Origin: Tethya wilhelma
Taxonomy: Eukaryota; Porifera; Demospongiae; Tethyida; Tethyidae
DNA: 64,000 nt
Assembly (NCBI GenBank): GCA_964030475.1
Contig: CAXIPT010000016.1
Location: 124,001-188,000 of the forward strand
Direction of reading: 5' to 3'
Part shown: one piece after another, positions 22,438-33,599 of the stretch
How the letters are laid out: each line of letters begins with the position of its first letter
Numbering within the stretch: the first letter of the stretch is position 1
The notes under the pieces: model-generated
What the model saw: only the letters and a program-made list of their open reading frames with translations
Database searches by the model: none
What the model was told of the DNA's origin: nothing
Position numbers and translations under genes: made by a program

Positions 22438-25215
22438 ATGGCAAGCAAAGATGTTCAGCTCAAGGTGAGTACCTAAAGATACCTTTGGATTACTTGCATG
22501 TTAAATCTAAGTTATACTTAAGAAAAATTTTGCTAACTAGATGATCTTTAATTAGAATCAAATTGACTTATGCAGGTTGCTAGAAAGCAGTGGTCTAAGG
22601 AGAGCATGGCTGCTGCCTTACAGCAAGTTAAAGGTGGAATGGGTGTGCGTGAAGCATCTAGGTTGTACAACCTACCATACGAGACCCTAAGAAGAAGAGT
22701 AACTGAAAAGGTAGATTTAGAATGCCGAATCAGGCCACGAACTGTTCTTACTGCTTAGGAAAAAAATGAACTAGGTATATACATATTGCCTCAAAATGGC
22801 AGATATGGGCTTCGGCTTGTCAAGAACTGATGTCATGGTTGTTGCGTACAAGATTGTTGAAGCTAGTCATCCATTCACAGATGGCGCTGATTAGATGGCC
22901 ATTCTTCACATGTGTCGATCGAGGTAATCGAATTTGCAAGAAATAATGAGGTTCACATGCTTTGCTTGCCAGATCACTCACTGTACACATATTCTTCAAC
23001 TGCTTGATGTTGGAGTATTCAAGTCTTTCAAGTCGTTTTACTCTAAAGCATGGCCAAAGCGAATAGCAGATAACCCACTTCGGGTGATAACGACGGAACA
23101 AATTGCTGGTCTTGTTGGGGTAGCATGGCCACAAGCATTGACTCCTGTTAATATAATGTCTGGCTTTAAAAAATGTGGCATATATCCCCTCAATCCAGGT
23201 GAAGTCACAGACAGGTAGTTGGCACCATCAACTCTATTCATTGACACCTCACAGCATACCTGATAGGCAGGATACCTCACAAGATACCTCTTCTGTTGAT
23301 AGGCAGGATACCTCACAGGACACCTCTTCTCTGGGTAGACAGGACACCTCACAAGATGCCTCATCCATCACGAAGACATTGTCTATCAGGAGAAAGGACT
23401 TTGATGATCGTGATGTGGAGTACAGAACGAAGTACGAAGAGGGCTATGATACCTACACTGAAGACTATTCCCAGTACGGTAGTACTGGATACATAGGGAT
23501 GGTCCATTAGCGCTATACAAATATTCACGCGAATAACTCTGCAAAGACTAAGCTCTTGGCCCTAAAAGGCTTCTTAAGCTACTATTTAGCCTTTTCTCTT
23601 TCTATTGAGCCTAAAAACATAGCCTAAAACCATCGCTAAAGTAACAAACTAAAGTATGCCAAACCTCCAATTTTCTCCATCTTCTTCTTCTTCTTCTTCT
23701 TCTTCTATCTTGGAACGACTTTTCTCGAAGACCACTCACTTTCAGAAGCTGATTCTTGAACGAATAAACTTGGTTTCTTTGTCTTCACGTGCTTTTTGTA
23801 TCGGTTATTCGTCTCTCTAGCTGAGTCGCTAGATACAAGACGAAAAGCGCCTTCTCCGTATGGCAGCCATTCATTTCTATACTCATTAATAATTCATTAG
23901 CTACCTTGGAAATCAAGTTGACGACCCTTTTCCAGTTAGACAAGTGTGCGTTATTTGGAATCCAAAAATTCTTCCCTGCCTGTTTTACCTGAAGATTTCT
24001 GGTTATGCTGAAGTCTCTGTAACCAGTTACCGGTACCTTTCAGTCTTCAATAATAGGAGGTGAATAGACTACTTTGTTACATAGTTGTCAATATAAGAAG
24101 ATGAGCAAAGCAAGTAAATTTTGTAAGATAGACTCTACACCATGACTTTATACTGATAGCATAGATTATAACATAAGCTGTAATATCCATGCTGATAGTG
24201 TACAAGTAGCTACCATATACACACAAACTCAAATGTGATGTAGAATTATGAAAAAATGAAAACATACAAGTGAAAAAAACATTGGAAATGTAATGAGAAC
24301 ATAGGAATGGCCAAATCGTAAAAAACAAAGCAAACAAGATGGAATGGCTGTTTGAGTGTGTAAAGAATTATTCCTGTGGGCAACATGAGGGACCCAACAT
24401 GAATCGAGTACTACATGCAGCCTACACAGGAATGATTCTGCACACACTCAAACAGCCATTCCATCTTGTTTGCTTTCTTTTTTACGATTTGGCCATTCCT
24501 ATGTCTCATTACATTTCCAATGTTTTTTTCACTTGTATAGAATGGATTCGTGACAATTATTTACCACTTCCTACAGGATATGAATCCCCCTCCACCCACA
24601 TATCTACTTCTGTATCTAATGCTTCTCAGAATTGTAGTGAAAGCACTACCAGCTCTCTTAGTGAAATTCTAGCTTTACCAAAGCCAGTAGCTTCCAAGAG
24701 AAAGAAACGAAAGCCAGTAAATGCTAAAGCCTGCTGCATCACTAACACAGATGTTCTAGAAGAACTGATAAAACAGAAAGAAGAAAAAGAAGCGAAGGCA
24801 GAAGAAACAAATTGGAGAAAGAGAAAAAGAAACAAGAGAGAGAAAAGAAGAAAAGGGAGAAGCAAGAAGAAAGAGCGGAGGAAAAATGAGAAGCAAGAAG
24901 AAAGAGAGAGAGAGGAAGAAAAAAGTGCATGGGAAGAAGGGAGTGAGACAAAGGAAGAAAGAATCTCCAAAGAGACAGACCAGAGCAAGTGTAAAGAAGA
25001 CATCTATTGATGATGAACTCCTTGAGTCTTTCTCAAGCCTGAATGTTGACAATGGTGAAGAAAGTGAAGCAGAGTGTCCAGGATGTGGTCTCATCTATGG
25101 CAGTACAGAAGATAAAGAGCAGTGGGTTCAATGTGATAATTGTGCATTGTGGTGGGATATGATATGTGCTGGTGTGAATGAGGATATTGCTGACTTGTTC
25201 CAAGTGTATGTAGTA
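22438..25215 (+). pseudogene. pogo-like transposase with coiled coil and PHD finger (third family, copy B)
   Basis: Exon 1 (22438-22464) is followed after a 111-nt intron by the psq domain (from 22576, ARKQWSKESMAAAL). A TAG lies at 22756. The CENP-B domain and most of the catalytic core are deleted, and the frame resumes at the second Asp motif LDGHSSHVSIEVIEFARNNE (about 22893), then THILQLLDVGVFKSFKSFYS (third Asp) and VITTEQIAGLVGVAWPQALT. Three copies of a 12-residue repeat, DRQDTSQDTSSV-type, follow (23258-23370). A composite repeat inserted at 23467-24538 splits the gene. Beyond it come SSLSEILALPKP, a long Lys/Glu coiled coil (24700-25000) and a PHD-like finger (CPGCG ... WVQCDNCALWWDMICAGV, 25071-25190). 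From 25215 to 25389 nothing is recognised. Confidence 0.8.
23467..24538 (-). mobile_element. composite repeat (copy 6), near full length, inside pogo
   Basis: In plus-strand order: the inverted terminal hairpin (23467-23488), the 3' block to about 23962, the middle block, and the complete foldback (24262-24538) with ACATTGGAAATGTAAT / ATTACATTTCCAATGT at its outer ends. Both sides abut transposase coding sequence, which fixes the element at about 1,070 bp and shows that foldback and hairpin parts move together. Confidence 0.8.
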
Positions 25216-25389
25216 ACTGTTGTTATTATCTAAAGATGTGACTCTATTCTAAGTATGTGTAGTAGTGGTGGTGTGTTGTGGCTAATTTGTGGTTTATTGG
25301 TTTGGGATTGTGTGTATACATTGTGTATTAATGTTCTTGTACTGTAACATTTCCTTGCAACATTCTTTGTCAACACATGTGACCCATAA

Positions 25390-26300
25390 GGCCACTGTTA
25401 ATAGCTTTGTTGTTTCCCGTCCAGTTCTAGTGATTTGGCTCAAGCGGGCGGGCGGTTAATATTATTCATTATTCCATTATGGAAGTGATGTCATACAAAG
25501 TTGACCACAAACAGGAAGTTCATTGAAAACTAAAAAAAAAACTACACAGACACACTTGTAAAGTACAGACACAGTTAGATAGCAATGTAGTAAACAAAAA
25601 TTGTTAATTTTTAGACTTCTTTCTCTTCATTTTTGGTTTGTTGCAGTCTTCACATTGAGGGAAGTTGAGAGGTCATCAACACATGGAATGCATTGGGCAG
25701 ACTAGAGGTAGGTGGTTGAGTACAATCTTTCTTCACATAGTACTTCAAATACTTGCCAAATGAAGCAACTAAGATCTTCAAGTTGATACCTGAATTTTTA
25801 TATATACTCATGTCAACCCAACACATGCACAGCCCAATTGTGAGACCGTGTTAATATCATAGGTATAGCATTCTCTCGTCTCTCCAACATACCTGTATCG
25901 CTCACAGCATCTAAAGAGTCTTTTGAAGTCCCAACGCGTGCTTCTTCTAGAAAGTGATCCCTTAGATGGTCCTGAATTGATACACTACTCCTAGCTACCA
26001 CCACCTCAAAACATCCACTTAGTGTGATCCTTTCGTCTTCTAGACAGTGAACACTCCAGGGAACTAGAGTCTTTGTGCAGCTTGAGTCAAAAATTGACAT
26101 GTTCACTAGAGTAGCCATGTAGCCATGTAGCCATGTAGCCATTACATGCACACACAAAAAAGGAGCCAAACTACTACTGCACATGCGTTGCTTAAGAAAT
26201 ATTGAATTTTTTCGGTTTAATAGAATAATGGTAAAAATTTTGCCTCCAAAAATTTCATGCGGGCGTTGGACGGGAAACAACAAAGCGATTATGAGTGGCC
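25390..26300. mobile_element. PIF/Harbinger-like element (TAA target duplication)
   Basis: The ends are GGCCACT...GCTTTGTTGTTTCCCGTCCA (left) and its inverse TGGACGGGAAACAACAAAGC...AGTGGCC (right), about 38 bp each. Both are flanked by TAA (25387-25389 and 26301-26303). A 3-bp TWA duplication and GGCC ends fit PIF/Harbinger. The 911-bp body has no Harbinger transposase but holds the spliced gene at 25650-26100. Another left end of this family is at 35834. Confidence 0.7.
25650..26100 (-). CDS. two-exon gene inside the PIF-like element, unknown product
   Basis: Exon 1 (25893-26100) starts MSIFDSSCTKTLVPWSVHCL, continues DERITLSGCFEVVVARSSVS..., and ends at the strong donor GATACAG|GTATGT. Exon 2 (25650-25789) follows an AATTCAG acceptor in matching phase and reads INLKILVASFGKYLKYYVKK ... 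LPNAFHVLMTSQLPSM-stop. In the next frame past the stop a plausible tail appears (QCEDCNKPKMKRKKSKN), so a single-base change may have truncated it. The exon 1 frame also stays open upstream to 26322. It is not recognised as a Harbinger transposase or Myb-like protein; it may be a second ORF of the autonomous element or captured host sequence. Confidence 0.45.
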
Positions 26301-26678
26301 TAATACCCTCATACCAAGACAATGCGATGTGGTACCTATTGCAATTTGTCTACGTCTAGAGCCGCAGGTGAATAAGATATTTGCAAAATAATTACACTTT
26401 CAGAATCACCATATCTTCATTATATTGTATATATAATTTTACTTCTTCTCAGTAAATCTATCTTGAGTAATTGAGAGTTAAGCTTAAATGGCTCATAATG
26501 GCAACATCTACCTAGTTTTATATCTGTCAGCATAGATATGCTGTCAAGTATTAGACACAAAAATGAGCAACCCACAAAAACAACAGTTGGACCATGTAGT
26601 TTTCCATTTGACTTTCATGTAACAGGTTAGTTGGCTCAGCTGCACGGCGCAGCCCAGCGCGTAATGGACTGACTAGAT
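26301..26678. other. no feature seen
   Basis: AT-rich spacer between the PIF-like element and the integrase relic. Confidence 0.4.
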
Positions 26679-27390
26679 GTGATGGCAAGTGCTTCATCTA
26701 CTTCTGTAGCTGTTCCAATTCCAATGGGAGAAGAGGAGATATGTATAATGAGAGTGTCAGGCCGGCAACCTAGATCATCCCCCATAGCCAGAAGAGTTTA
26801 TTCTGTACTGGGTCCAAACTCTTTATGGCACCTGGATGGAAATCACAAGATGATTTGCAGTACTCCCGACTGGTAATGTACATGTCAGTAATAATTGTGC
26901 ACAGACTGTTGTTTTATGGCAACAATATGGAATCCCATCCCTAGTTCGTATGGACTATGGTGGTGAAAACATGCTTGTGTGGGATTCACGGAAGAACACA
27001 GGGCACATTTCTGGGCAAAGTGTTCACAATACTCGCATTGAGAGACTCTGGAGAGATGTTGTAGATAATCGTTTGTGCAGCTTTTTCATGAACCTGAAGA
27101 GATGAGGACTCTGAATCCTGAAAATGAAGCCGATCTGTTTGCTCTTCATTTTGTGTTAATTCCAAGAATTAATGCTTCATTGAAAAAGTTTGTTTCTGCC
27201 TGGAACAATCATCATTTGTCGACTGAGAATAACTTGACACCACTGCAACTTATTCTCAAGGTAGTAAGTTGTTTGATGAAGATGTGGATCCTTAGTTCTT
27301 CGATATTGATCCTTCACAGTCAGACCAAAGTGACAGTGACAGATGGTAATCTTTCAATGTGCATTTCTCTCAATAGATAAAGTCTAGCAG
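26679..27390 (+). pseudogene. DDE integrase-core transposase relic
   Basis: The segment ARRVYSVLGPNSLWHLDGNH (first Asp, about 26840) belongs to a widespread metazoan integrase-core family. A deletion follows, then VVLWQQYGIPSLVRMDYGGE (second Asp, about 26955), SVHNTRIERLWRDVV (Glu, about 27040) and EADLFALHFVLIPRINASLK ... NLTPLQLILK. Frames change near 26875 and 27080, and again near 27260, where GSKLFDEDVDP appears in a new frame with a TAG. The stretch between first and second Asp is shorter than in intact relatives as I know them. I cannot assign a transposon superfamily with certainty. Confidence 0.7.
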
Positions 27391-27669
27391 CGCTTTCTAG
27401 AACTAATAAGAATGTCTTTGGCAAACAGATGTACCTTGATACAGTACAGCTTCTTTTCTCTTTGATATCATGTGATGGACCAATTGAGTAGTTTATATTC
27501 TATAAATTTACTTACTATAATTAATTTTGTGCATTGTTGGTCTAAAACTGTCTCCCTCATGCATATGTGCATACAAGTATAATAGCTGAGCAAGACCATG
27601 AAGCTTCCCCTGTAGTTATACAGCACTATACAAGGTAAGACACTCGGAGTCTCCATAGCTGTTATTACT

Positions 27670-28706
27670 ATTCCCAGTACGGTAGTACTGGAGGAATGGC
27701 ATGGATGGCCCATTAGCGCTATACAAATATTCACGCGAATAACTCTGCAAAAACTGAGCACTTGGCTCTAAAAGGCTTCCTAAGCTACTATTTAGCTCTT
27801 TCTCTTTCTAATGAGCCCAAAAACATGGCCTAAAAACATTGCTAAAGTACCCAACTAAAGTATGCCAAACCTCCATCTTCTTCTTATTCTTCTTCTTCTT
27901 CTATCTTCTCACGCCATATCTAAAAGACCATTTACTTTTAGAAGCTGATTCTTGAACGAACAAACTTGGTTTCTTTGTCTTCAATTGCTTTTGCCATCGG
28001 TTTTTTGTGCTTCTCTTTGAGTTGCTAGATACAAGGCGAAAAGCGCCTCTCCATATGGCGCCGCCATTAATTTCTAAACTCATGCATTATTATTCATAAG
28101 CTAGCTAGCCTAACGACCCATTCCACATTCAAGTGCGCGTTATTTGAAATCTATTGCAATCATGCAGTGCACCCAAGTTCTGTCCTAGATCCTATCCTCT
28201 CGTTCTCTGTGTTCAGTTCTTCAGTAGGGAAGTCAATAGCTTGCAAGACACACATGTAATTGACACAAATTATGTTGCCTGCTTGGAGGTTTAGATTTTC
28301 AGCTGTCTGAAAGGCCGCATAGACGCATAGACCGTCAAGGTGGGCTCAGTATCACATGAGTTGCCAGGCAAGTTCTCTGCTCAGCCTGAAGACTATATTC
28401 CACTGATATTATAAACAATTATTTGAAAAAAATAGAACAAACAAGTACAAAAAACATTAGAAATGTAAATCAAACATAGGAATGGCCAAATCGTAAAAAA
28501 GCGAGCAAACAAGATAGGAATGGTAGTCAGATTGAGCAAGTTCATTCCTGTGTCTACAATGTCATTGAGCTTAGGGATATGAACATAGGTGACACAGTGA
28601 AATGAACTCCTCGCTCAATCTGACTACCATTCCTATCTTGTTTGCTCGCTTTTTTACGATTTGGCCATTCCTATGTTTGATTTACATTTCTAATGTTATT
28701 TGTACT
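27670..28706 (-). mobile_element. composite repeat (copy 7), near full length
   Basis: It starts with the inverted terminal hairpin (ATTCCCAGTACGGTAGTACT) and runs through the 3' block to about 28145, a divergent middle block (28146-28440), and a foldback of the GATAGGAATGG type (28440-28706). Confidence 0.75.
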
Positions 28707-28721
28707 TGTATAATTACAAGT

Positions 28722-29465
28722 AAAAAAAAAATTGGAAATGTAATGGGATATAGGAATGGTGAAATTGTAAAAAGAAACCATGGCTGTCTGAGTGTGTGCA
28801 GAATTCTTTCCTGTGTGGGCTGCATGTCTCTTCCCATATCGAGTACCTCATGCCCATAGGAATAATTCTCAGACAGCCATTCCATCTAGATTGCTTTCTT
28901 TTTACGATTTGACCATTCCTATGTCCCATTATATTTCCAATGTTTTTTTTTACTCATTTGTTTTCATTTTTTCACTTACCACATTTGAGTTTGTGTGTAT
29001 ATATAGAGTAGTTACGTGTACACTATCAGCATGGATATAATATAATCTATGCTAAAAGTAAAGTGAAGCATCTCAGGAGGCTGGAGCTGTATCTACTTGC
29101 TTTGCTCATCTTATACAAAACTAGTAACAAAGAAGTCTCTTAAATATTGAAGACTGAAAGGTAACTGGTTACAGAAACTTCAGCACAACCAGAAATCTTC
29201 AGGTAAAGCAGGCAGGCAGCAAAAATTCGGATTCCAAATAATGCACACTTGTCTGTCTGCAAAAGGGTTGTCAAGTTGATTTTTAAAGTAGCTAATGAAT
29301 TATTCATGAAGTATAGAAATGAATGGCTGCCATATACCAAGAAGGCGCTTTTCGTCTTGTATCTAGTGGCTCAAGGAGAAATATGAACAACTGATGCCAA
29401 AAGGACCTGAAGACAAAGAAACCACATATATTCGTTCAAGAATCAGCTTCTGCCATCTCTGAGAA
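28722..29465 (+). mobile_element. composite repeat (copy 8), 3' truncated
   Basis: The foldback (28722-28958), middle block and 3' block from AATAATGCACACTTGTCTGT (about 29240) are present. It stops abruptly at TCTCTGAGAAAAG, where intron sequence of the acidic-protein gene begins. It lies head to head with copy 7, 15 bp away. Confidence 0.75.
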
Positions 29466-29526
29466 AAGAACTGTGAAATTTTTCCATGTTCAAGATTAGC
29501 TATAGCTTGATATGATATACATTTAG

Positions 29527-29625
29527 GATGTGTTTTTGGATGACAATGGGGATGAAGATGAAGACGTGCTCGAGTTCGATATAATGAACTTAACTGACAT
29601 TATGAAAATAGATTTAGAGAACTAG
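29527..29625 (+). CDS. last exon of a small acidic protein (partial)
   Basis: After an ATTTAG acceptor the exon reads DVFLDDNGDEDEDVLEFDIM, NLTDIMKIDLEN, stop. Positions 29466-29566 are identical, reverse-complemented, to 50028-50128, where the same exon is cut off by an N. The upstream exons are found only there. See 50028-50390. Confidence 0.55.
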   Translation, partial: DVFLDDNGDEDEDVLEFDIMNLTDIMKIDLEN

Positions 29626-30109
29626 CATTTAGAGGAAATATAAATTTAAATCAGCTAAAACATTAAAAAAGTACACAAGTCAATGTCACATTTTCAAACA
29701 AACAATAATTAATGATACTCAAATGAGTTTCGTAATATAAGCTTTTTCAGAATCCTTTTTTTGAACCTTAACAGCTGCACATACATGATTATAAGATATT
29801 CTAGTGCTACAGGAACAGACTACAAACATAGCAATTTGTAGAGAAACATGAGTTGTGGTTTGTTTTTGCTTTTGATGTTAGGCTGTCGTAATCTAGCTGC
29901 TTGCGTGTATATAGCTAGCCAGAGTTGCCCATGGGCATACCATTACTAATGCAGGCGATGAGTGATTGCTTTACAAACACTCATCACCATGGTCCCATGC
30001 CCACTGGATCTTAGATACAATATCATGTACATTTATTTGTTGGGAATGGTCTTTGTCACCTCCATCCAGCCACTAACCAGCAACTATAGCCTATAAAAAC
30101 TTTTGTATG
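29626..30109. other. no feature seen
   Basis: AT-rich spacer between the acidic-protein exon and the BEN gene; I could not find the BEN first exon here. Confidence 0.4.
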
Positions 30110-30110
30110 A

Positions 30111-30143
<33 letters not shown>
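30110..30143. repeat. (CA)n microsatellite
   Basis: A perfect CA run about 30 bp upstream of a splice acceptor of the BEN-domain gene. Confidence 0.9.
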
Positions 30144-30146
<3 letters not shown>

Positions 30147-30173
30147 TTACACCACATTAATTATCTCTTGCAG

Positions 30174-31539
30174 TGAGAGTTACCGTGTTGTGCAACCAAA
30201 CAACCAAGATACAGACTGTTCAAGCTAAAAAGCTGACCAAGGAGAATGGAGAGATGAGTGAGACTGATCTCAAAACACCTGGCACTCAACTACAATTGGA
30301 AATAAAGGGAAAGACATACCCTGTCACAGTCATGTATCAAGATAAGCCCAAGATAACGGAAACTGATGAGAGTGGTGAAGATCTACAGAGTGTATTTCTT
30401 GTTCCAAAGTATAACTATGATAAATTTAGGATATTTAAACATTATATTTCCAGGATGAAGAATCGGATAAAGATGATCAAGGAGACTCTGACAAAGTAGA
30501 ATTACAACCTGCAAAGAAGTAGAAACTTGGACATAGCAAAACAGATGATAGTTTCAAGGAGAATGTTATGCTTCTTGCTAAGGGAGAGGTATAATTGTTA
30601 CAGCTAGTGCATGTACTACTGCATGTACTACAGTTAGAGTATGTACTAGTGTATGTGTCTATGCATGACTGTAGTTAATTGTATTTTCTTTTTCATACAG
30701 TTGTCAATGGCAGGAACATCTAAACAGTTAGGGGAACAACATGTTCTCAAGGAGATCGCTTACAACACACACAGTTACTCTGAATCTGATCGTGACAAAG
30801 TTCGTATACATTAAGATGACATAGTACTTATACTATGTAGTTAATGATTCTGTATTACACATTTTATAGCCCCACGATCCATTTCAGCAGCAAGTGCTGA
30901 CAAAATTGTCCAGAATAGAGAGAACCCTGAAGAAAATACTTGAAGGAGGTGTCAGAAGTAAAATAAAGAGTGAACCAGGCATAGATGAAGTGGACCCAAA
31001 ATACATGGTAAGGCAATAATCTGTGTGCACATGTAGAATCATGCTACATAATTAGGAATAATTATTTAGAGTACAATCATGACATGTGTTTTGTGGTCAT
31101 ACATGAGTAGATGTTTTTGAGATTTGTAATATTATAGAACAACTACATGACTACGGTATCTTTCTGTTTCAGCACAATGGAACCAATCTCCTAAAGGTTC
31201 TAGCCAAGGATGAATGTACCTATGCCAGGAATCTGCTTGATATTTTGTTTTCAAAAGACGAACAAAAGAAATCACTTGTAAAAGCATCCTCAAAATCCTC
31301 CAAACTCCCCTTGGGCCAAGAAAGGGTTGCCTTATTGTTTGGTAAGTATGGAGTGGATACATGCATGGTTTATTATAGTACTAGTACTCATGGTAACAGC
31401 CACCTTAAAGTGTAATATACATGTCTACCTTCCAGATTGCCTTGATCAAAAGTATGGGTTGAAAAATTACAGCTTGAAAAATGTGATGAGTTCTCTCAAC
31501 CAGAAATGCAGAGATGCTAAACCCATTGTGATTGACTAG
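30174..31539 (+). CDS. BEN-domain protein gene, 5' end missing, one in-frame stop
   Basis: Six exons with matching phases: 30174-30391, 30454-30588, 30701-30799, 30870-31007, 31173-31341, 31436-31539; introns are 62-165 nt. The first exon encodes a lysine-rich region (KLTKENGEMSETDLKTPGTQ ... VTVMYQDKPKITETDESGED) and follows a CTTGCAG acceptor, so earlier exons are missing or unrecognised. An acidic linker (DEESDKDDQGDSDKVELQPA) then meets TAG at 30520-30522, followed in frame by KLGHSKTDDSFKENVMLLAK. The C-terminus (NLLKVLAKDECTYARNLLDI ... KNVMSSLNQKCRDAKPIVID) is a typical BEN domain, a DNA- or chromatin-binding fold. If the first donor used is at 30411 instead, the frame ends at once. 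The TAG could be a recent CAG-to-TAG change. Confidence 0.75.
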
Positions 31540-31689
31540 GAACTCGTGATCAATAAACATGCTACACAACTATTAACTACTAACTACTGCTTATTCATTG
31601 TACATGCACCTTCACATACTTAACATAAGTTTTGTTGTTATTGACAAATTTTTGGATTATATTGTGTTATACTGATTTAAAACCACAAA

Positions 31690-31940
31690 AGCTAATCTGT
31701 GTTCACTCAAGATCATTCAAAATCCTTCAATCAATCTTGAAGGATTGTGCACAATATTGCCATAAGATTATGAAAGATCTTGTGAGAGATTGTCATAAGA
31801 TCATGAAGTGTTATGGTTTCAAATGTCTTGAAAAATCATACAAGATTTTTTCACTTGGGTTGTTTCCATTCTTTTTACGATTTAGCCATTCCTGTGTCTC
31901 ATTACATTTCTAATGTTTTTTTTTTACTTGTATATATTTG
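31690..31940 (+). repeat. AAGAT-rich cluster plus single foldback arm
   Basis: Many copies of AAGAT / ATCTT within 150 bp (31700-31860) run into a right foldback arm of the composite family (TTTTTACGATTTAGCCATTC, 31870-31935). The mirror arrangement lies at 50560-50780, next to another foldback. Confidence 0.5.
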
Positions 31941-31946
31941 CATTAG

Positions 31947-33432
31947 AGCGGCCTGTTGCATAATACTTAACCATTTTGATGGAGGTAATGGTCGTCTAAG
32001 GACCACATGGTTTGCATTGAATGTAATGCATATGCACATCTAATGTGGTGACTTACAAGCATTCCTGAGACTGACCAGTCTCTTGTTATAGCAATTGAGC
32101 ACCTTAGTGTACAAAAAAAGTTAATAAACAAGTAATAAAAATTTTGTTAAAATTAATAAGCAGTGTCACAGTGCTGTAAAAGCAAAGTTTGTCTCTGAAT
32201 TTGACACCTGCATGTCTACTTCAAACTCTGATTCTATATCATTCTTGCTAGTGTAGGAATGGGCAGTGCTTTAAAAAGTGATGAAACAAACCATTAAGCC
32301 AACTAATGACAGGACCCTGCCATCACTTGATTGCGGCATAATCGATTGTGCTCTTCCTTCAACAGTTGGGTAGCACAATGAGCAATCCAAAATCATTATA
32401 GAGGTATAAAAGTGTGTATACACTGTGGATCTAGAAAAAAAGGCTCATTGCCCATTCTTTTCTCAAAGCCACACCATGGAAGGGTCAATGTTAAGCTAGA
32501 AAACAAGTTGTTTTTGGAAAATTTAGAAGCAATAACATGATTCCTGATAATGGCTGTACCTAGGATGCCACTAGCCCATAAGCGTGGTCATGAGTCAACA
32601 TTAAATGTTAAGTAAAGTGGTTCAAGCTAGAATGAAGTTCTAAACATGGAAATTACATTAGCTCTTCATTAAAGTCACAAAGAGTACTGCTAATGTCCCA
32701 TTTCTAATCGGAACAAGTGGGGACAAGACCATGTTCTGATAGTTTACAATTGGCGGATAGCCCTGGCACTCAAGGTGTGTTTAGTCAATATCAAGTCAAT
32801 TTGATTTTGTGGTTGCATATATTTTTTCTAGTCTATCAAGAATGCACTATATAACTTTGTAATCATATCATAGTTGTCACAAATACAAAGCCTTTAGGTG
32901 GATAAGAGGTTGCTTAGAGCCTGTTGTCTGTCTGTTATGCATGGCTTACAATTACCAATTGTTGAAAAATACACAACAAACGACGAATGGTTAAGACTTC
33001 ATAATTGTTATCTGTATTAATATATAATTCTTTCATTTTGGCTGCAATTTAAAATTCTGGAAGGTTAGAAGCAGGAAGGTATAATATTATGTGGTAAAGG
33101 AAAGAGTTATAAAGAAGCGAGTCCAGGAGCAGTTGAGCAAGTCTTAACCATCTTATGAAAGGTGCCACTTTTGAACCTCACACTCACTTAACTAAGTTTT
33201 GAGAGCTTCCATGCAGTTACATCATCAGATGGTGCTGCTGTTCCAGTTTATGGATGTTTATAACATCAAAACAACTGATGGGCAACAAAGGCAAGAAAGA
33301 TTATGGTAGATTAGTCATGCTAAGTGTCACACACTAAAAATAATTCTCACCCACTCAGGCCTGTTAAAGCAAGGGTTACTAATTAAGGAAAAAAATTATT
33401 CGAGATCATGGTATCTTCCAACATATAATGTA
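31947..33432 (+). repeat. large interspersed repeat L, left part (copy 2)
   Basis: Collinear with 8641-9975, with small indels. The intervening 3 kb present in copy 1 (TIR element and pogo relic) is absent here, so those inserted after the repeat was copied. Confidence 0.8.
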
Positions 33433-33599
33433 TTACTATGGGAACGCATGTGGTTGTTATTCTGGCTAACCTTGGGTCATGTGACACGAATTTTACAAAT
33501 AATTAGCAGTTTATGGATAATTTACTGAGGTGAATAATGTTGCTATGGTAACCATACTTAATTTCCTCAAAGATCTTATCATACTAAATTGGTTCATGA

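Larger units (their letters stand above)
19638..22900. repeat. 1.63-kb tandem duplication (19638-21270; 21271-22900)
   Basis: Both units run from GATGATGAC-type sequence at the Ser-rich exon, through a MITE, a Helitron-like exon (minus) and a pogo 5' end (plus), to ACAGATGGCGCTG. Identity is about 95% by eye. The join at 21265-21271 puts the pogo reading frame directly into the Ser-rich exon sequence. Only the second unit continues into the rest of the pogo gene. Confidence 0.85.

Noticed and set aside
24626..25094. Long Leu/Phe/Ser-rich minus-strand ORFs that look like membrane proteins
   Set aside because: They are the antisense of the Lys/Glu coiled coil of the pogo-like transposase.
25813..26322. 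169-codon ORF taken as one unspliced gene
   Set aside because: The strong donor GATACAG|GTATGT and an in-phase downstream acceptor favour the two-exon model, and the first part covers the element's right inverted end.
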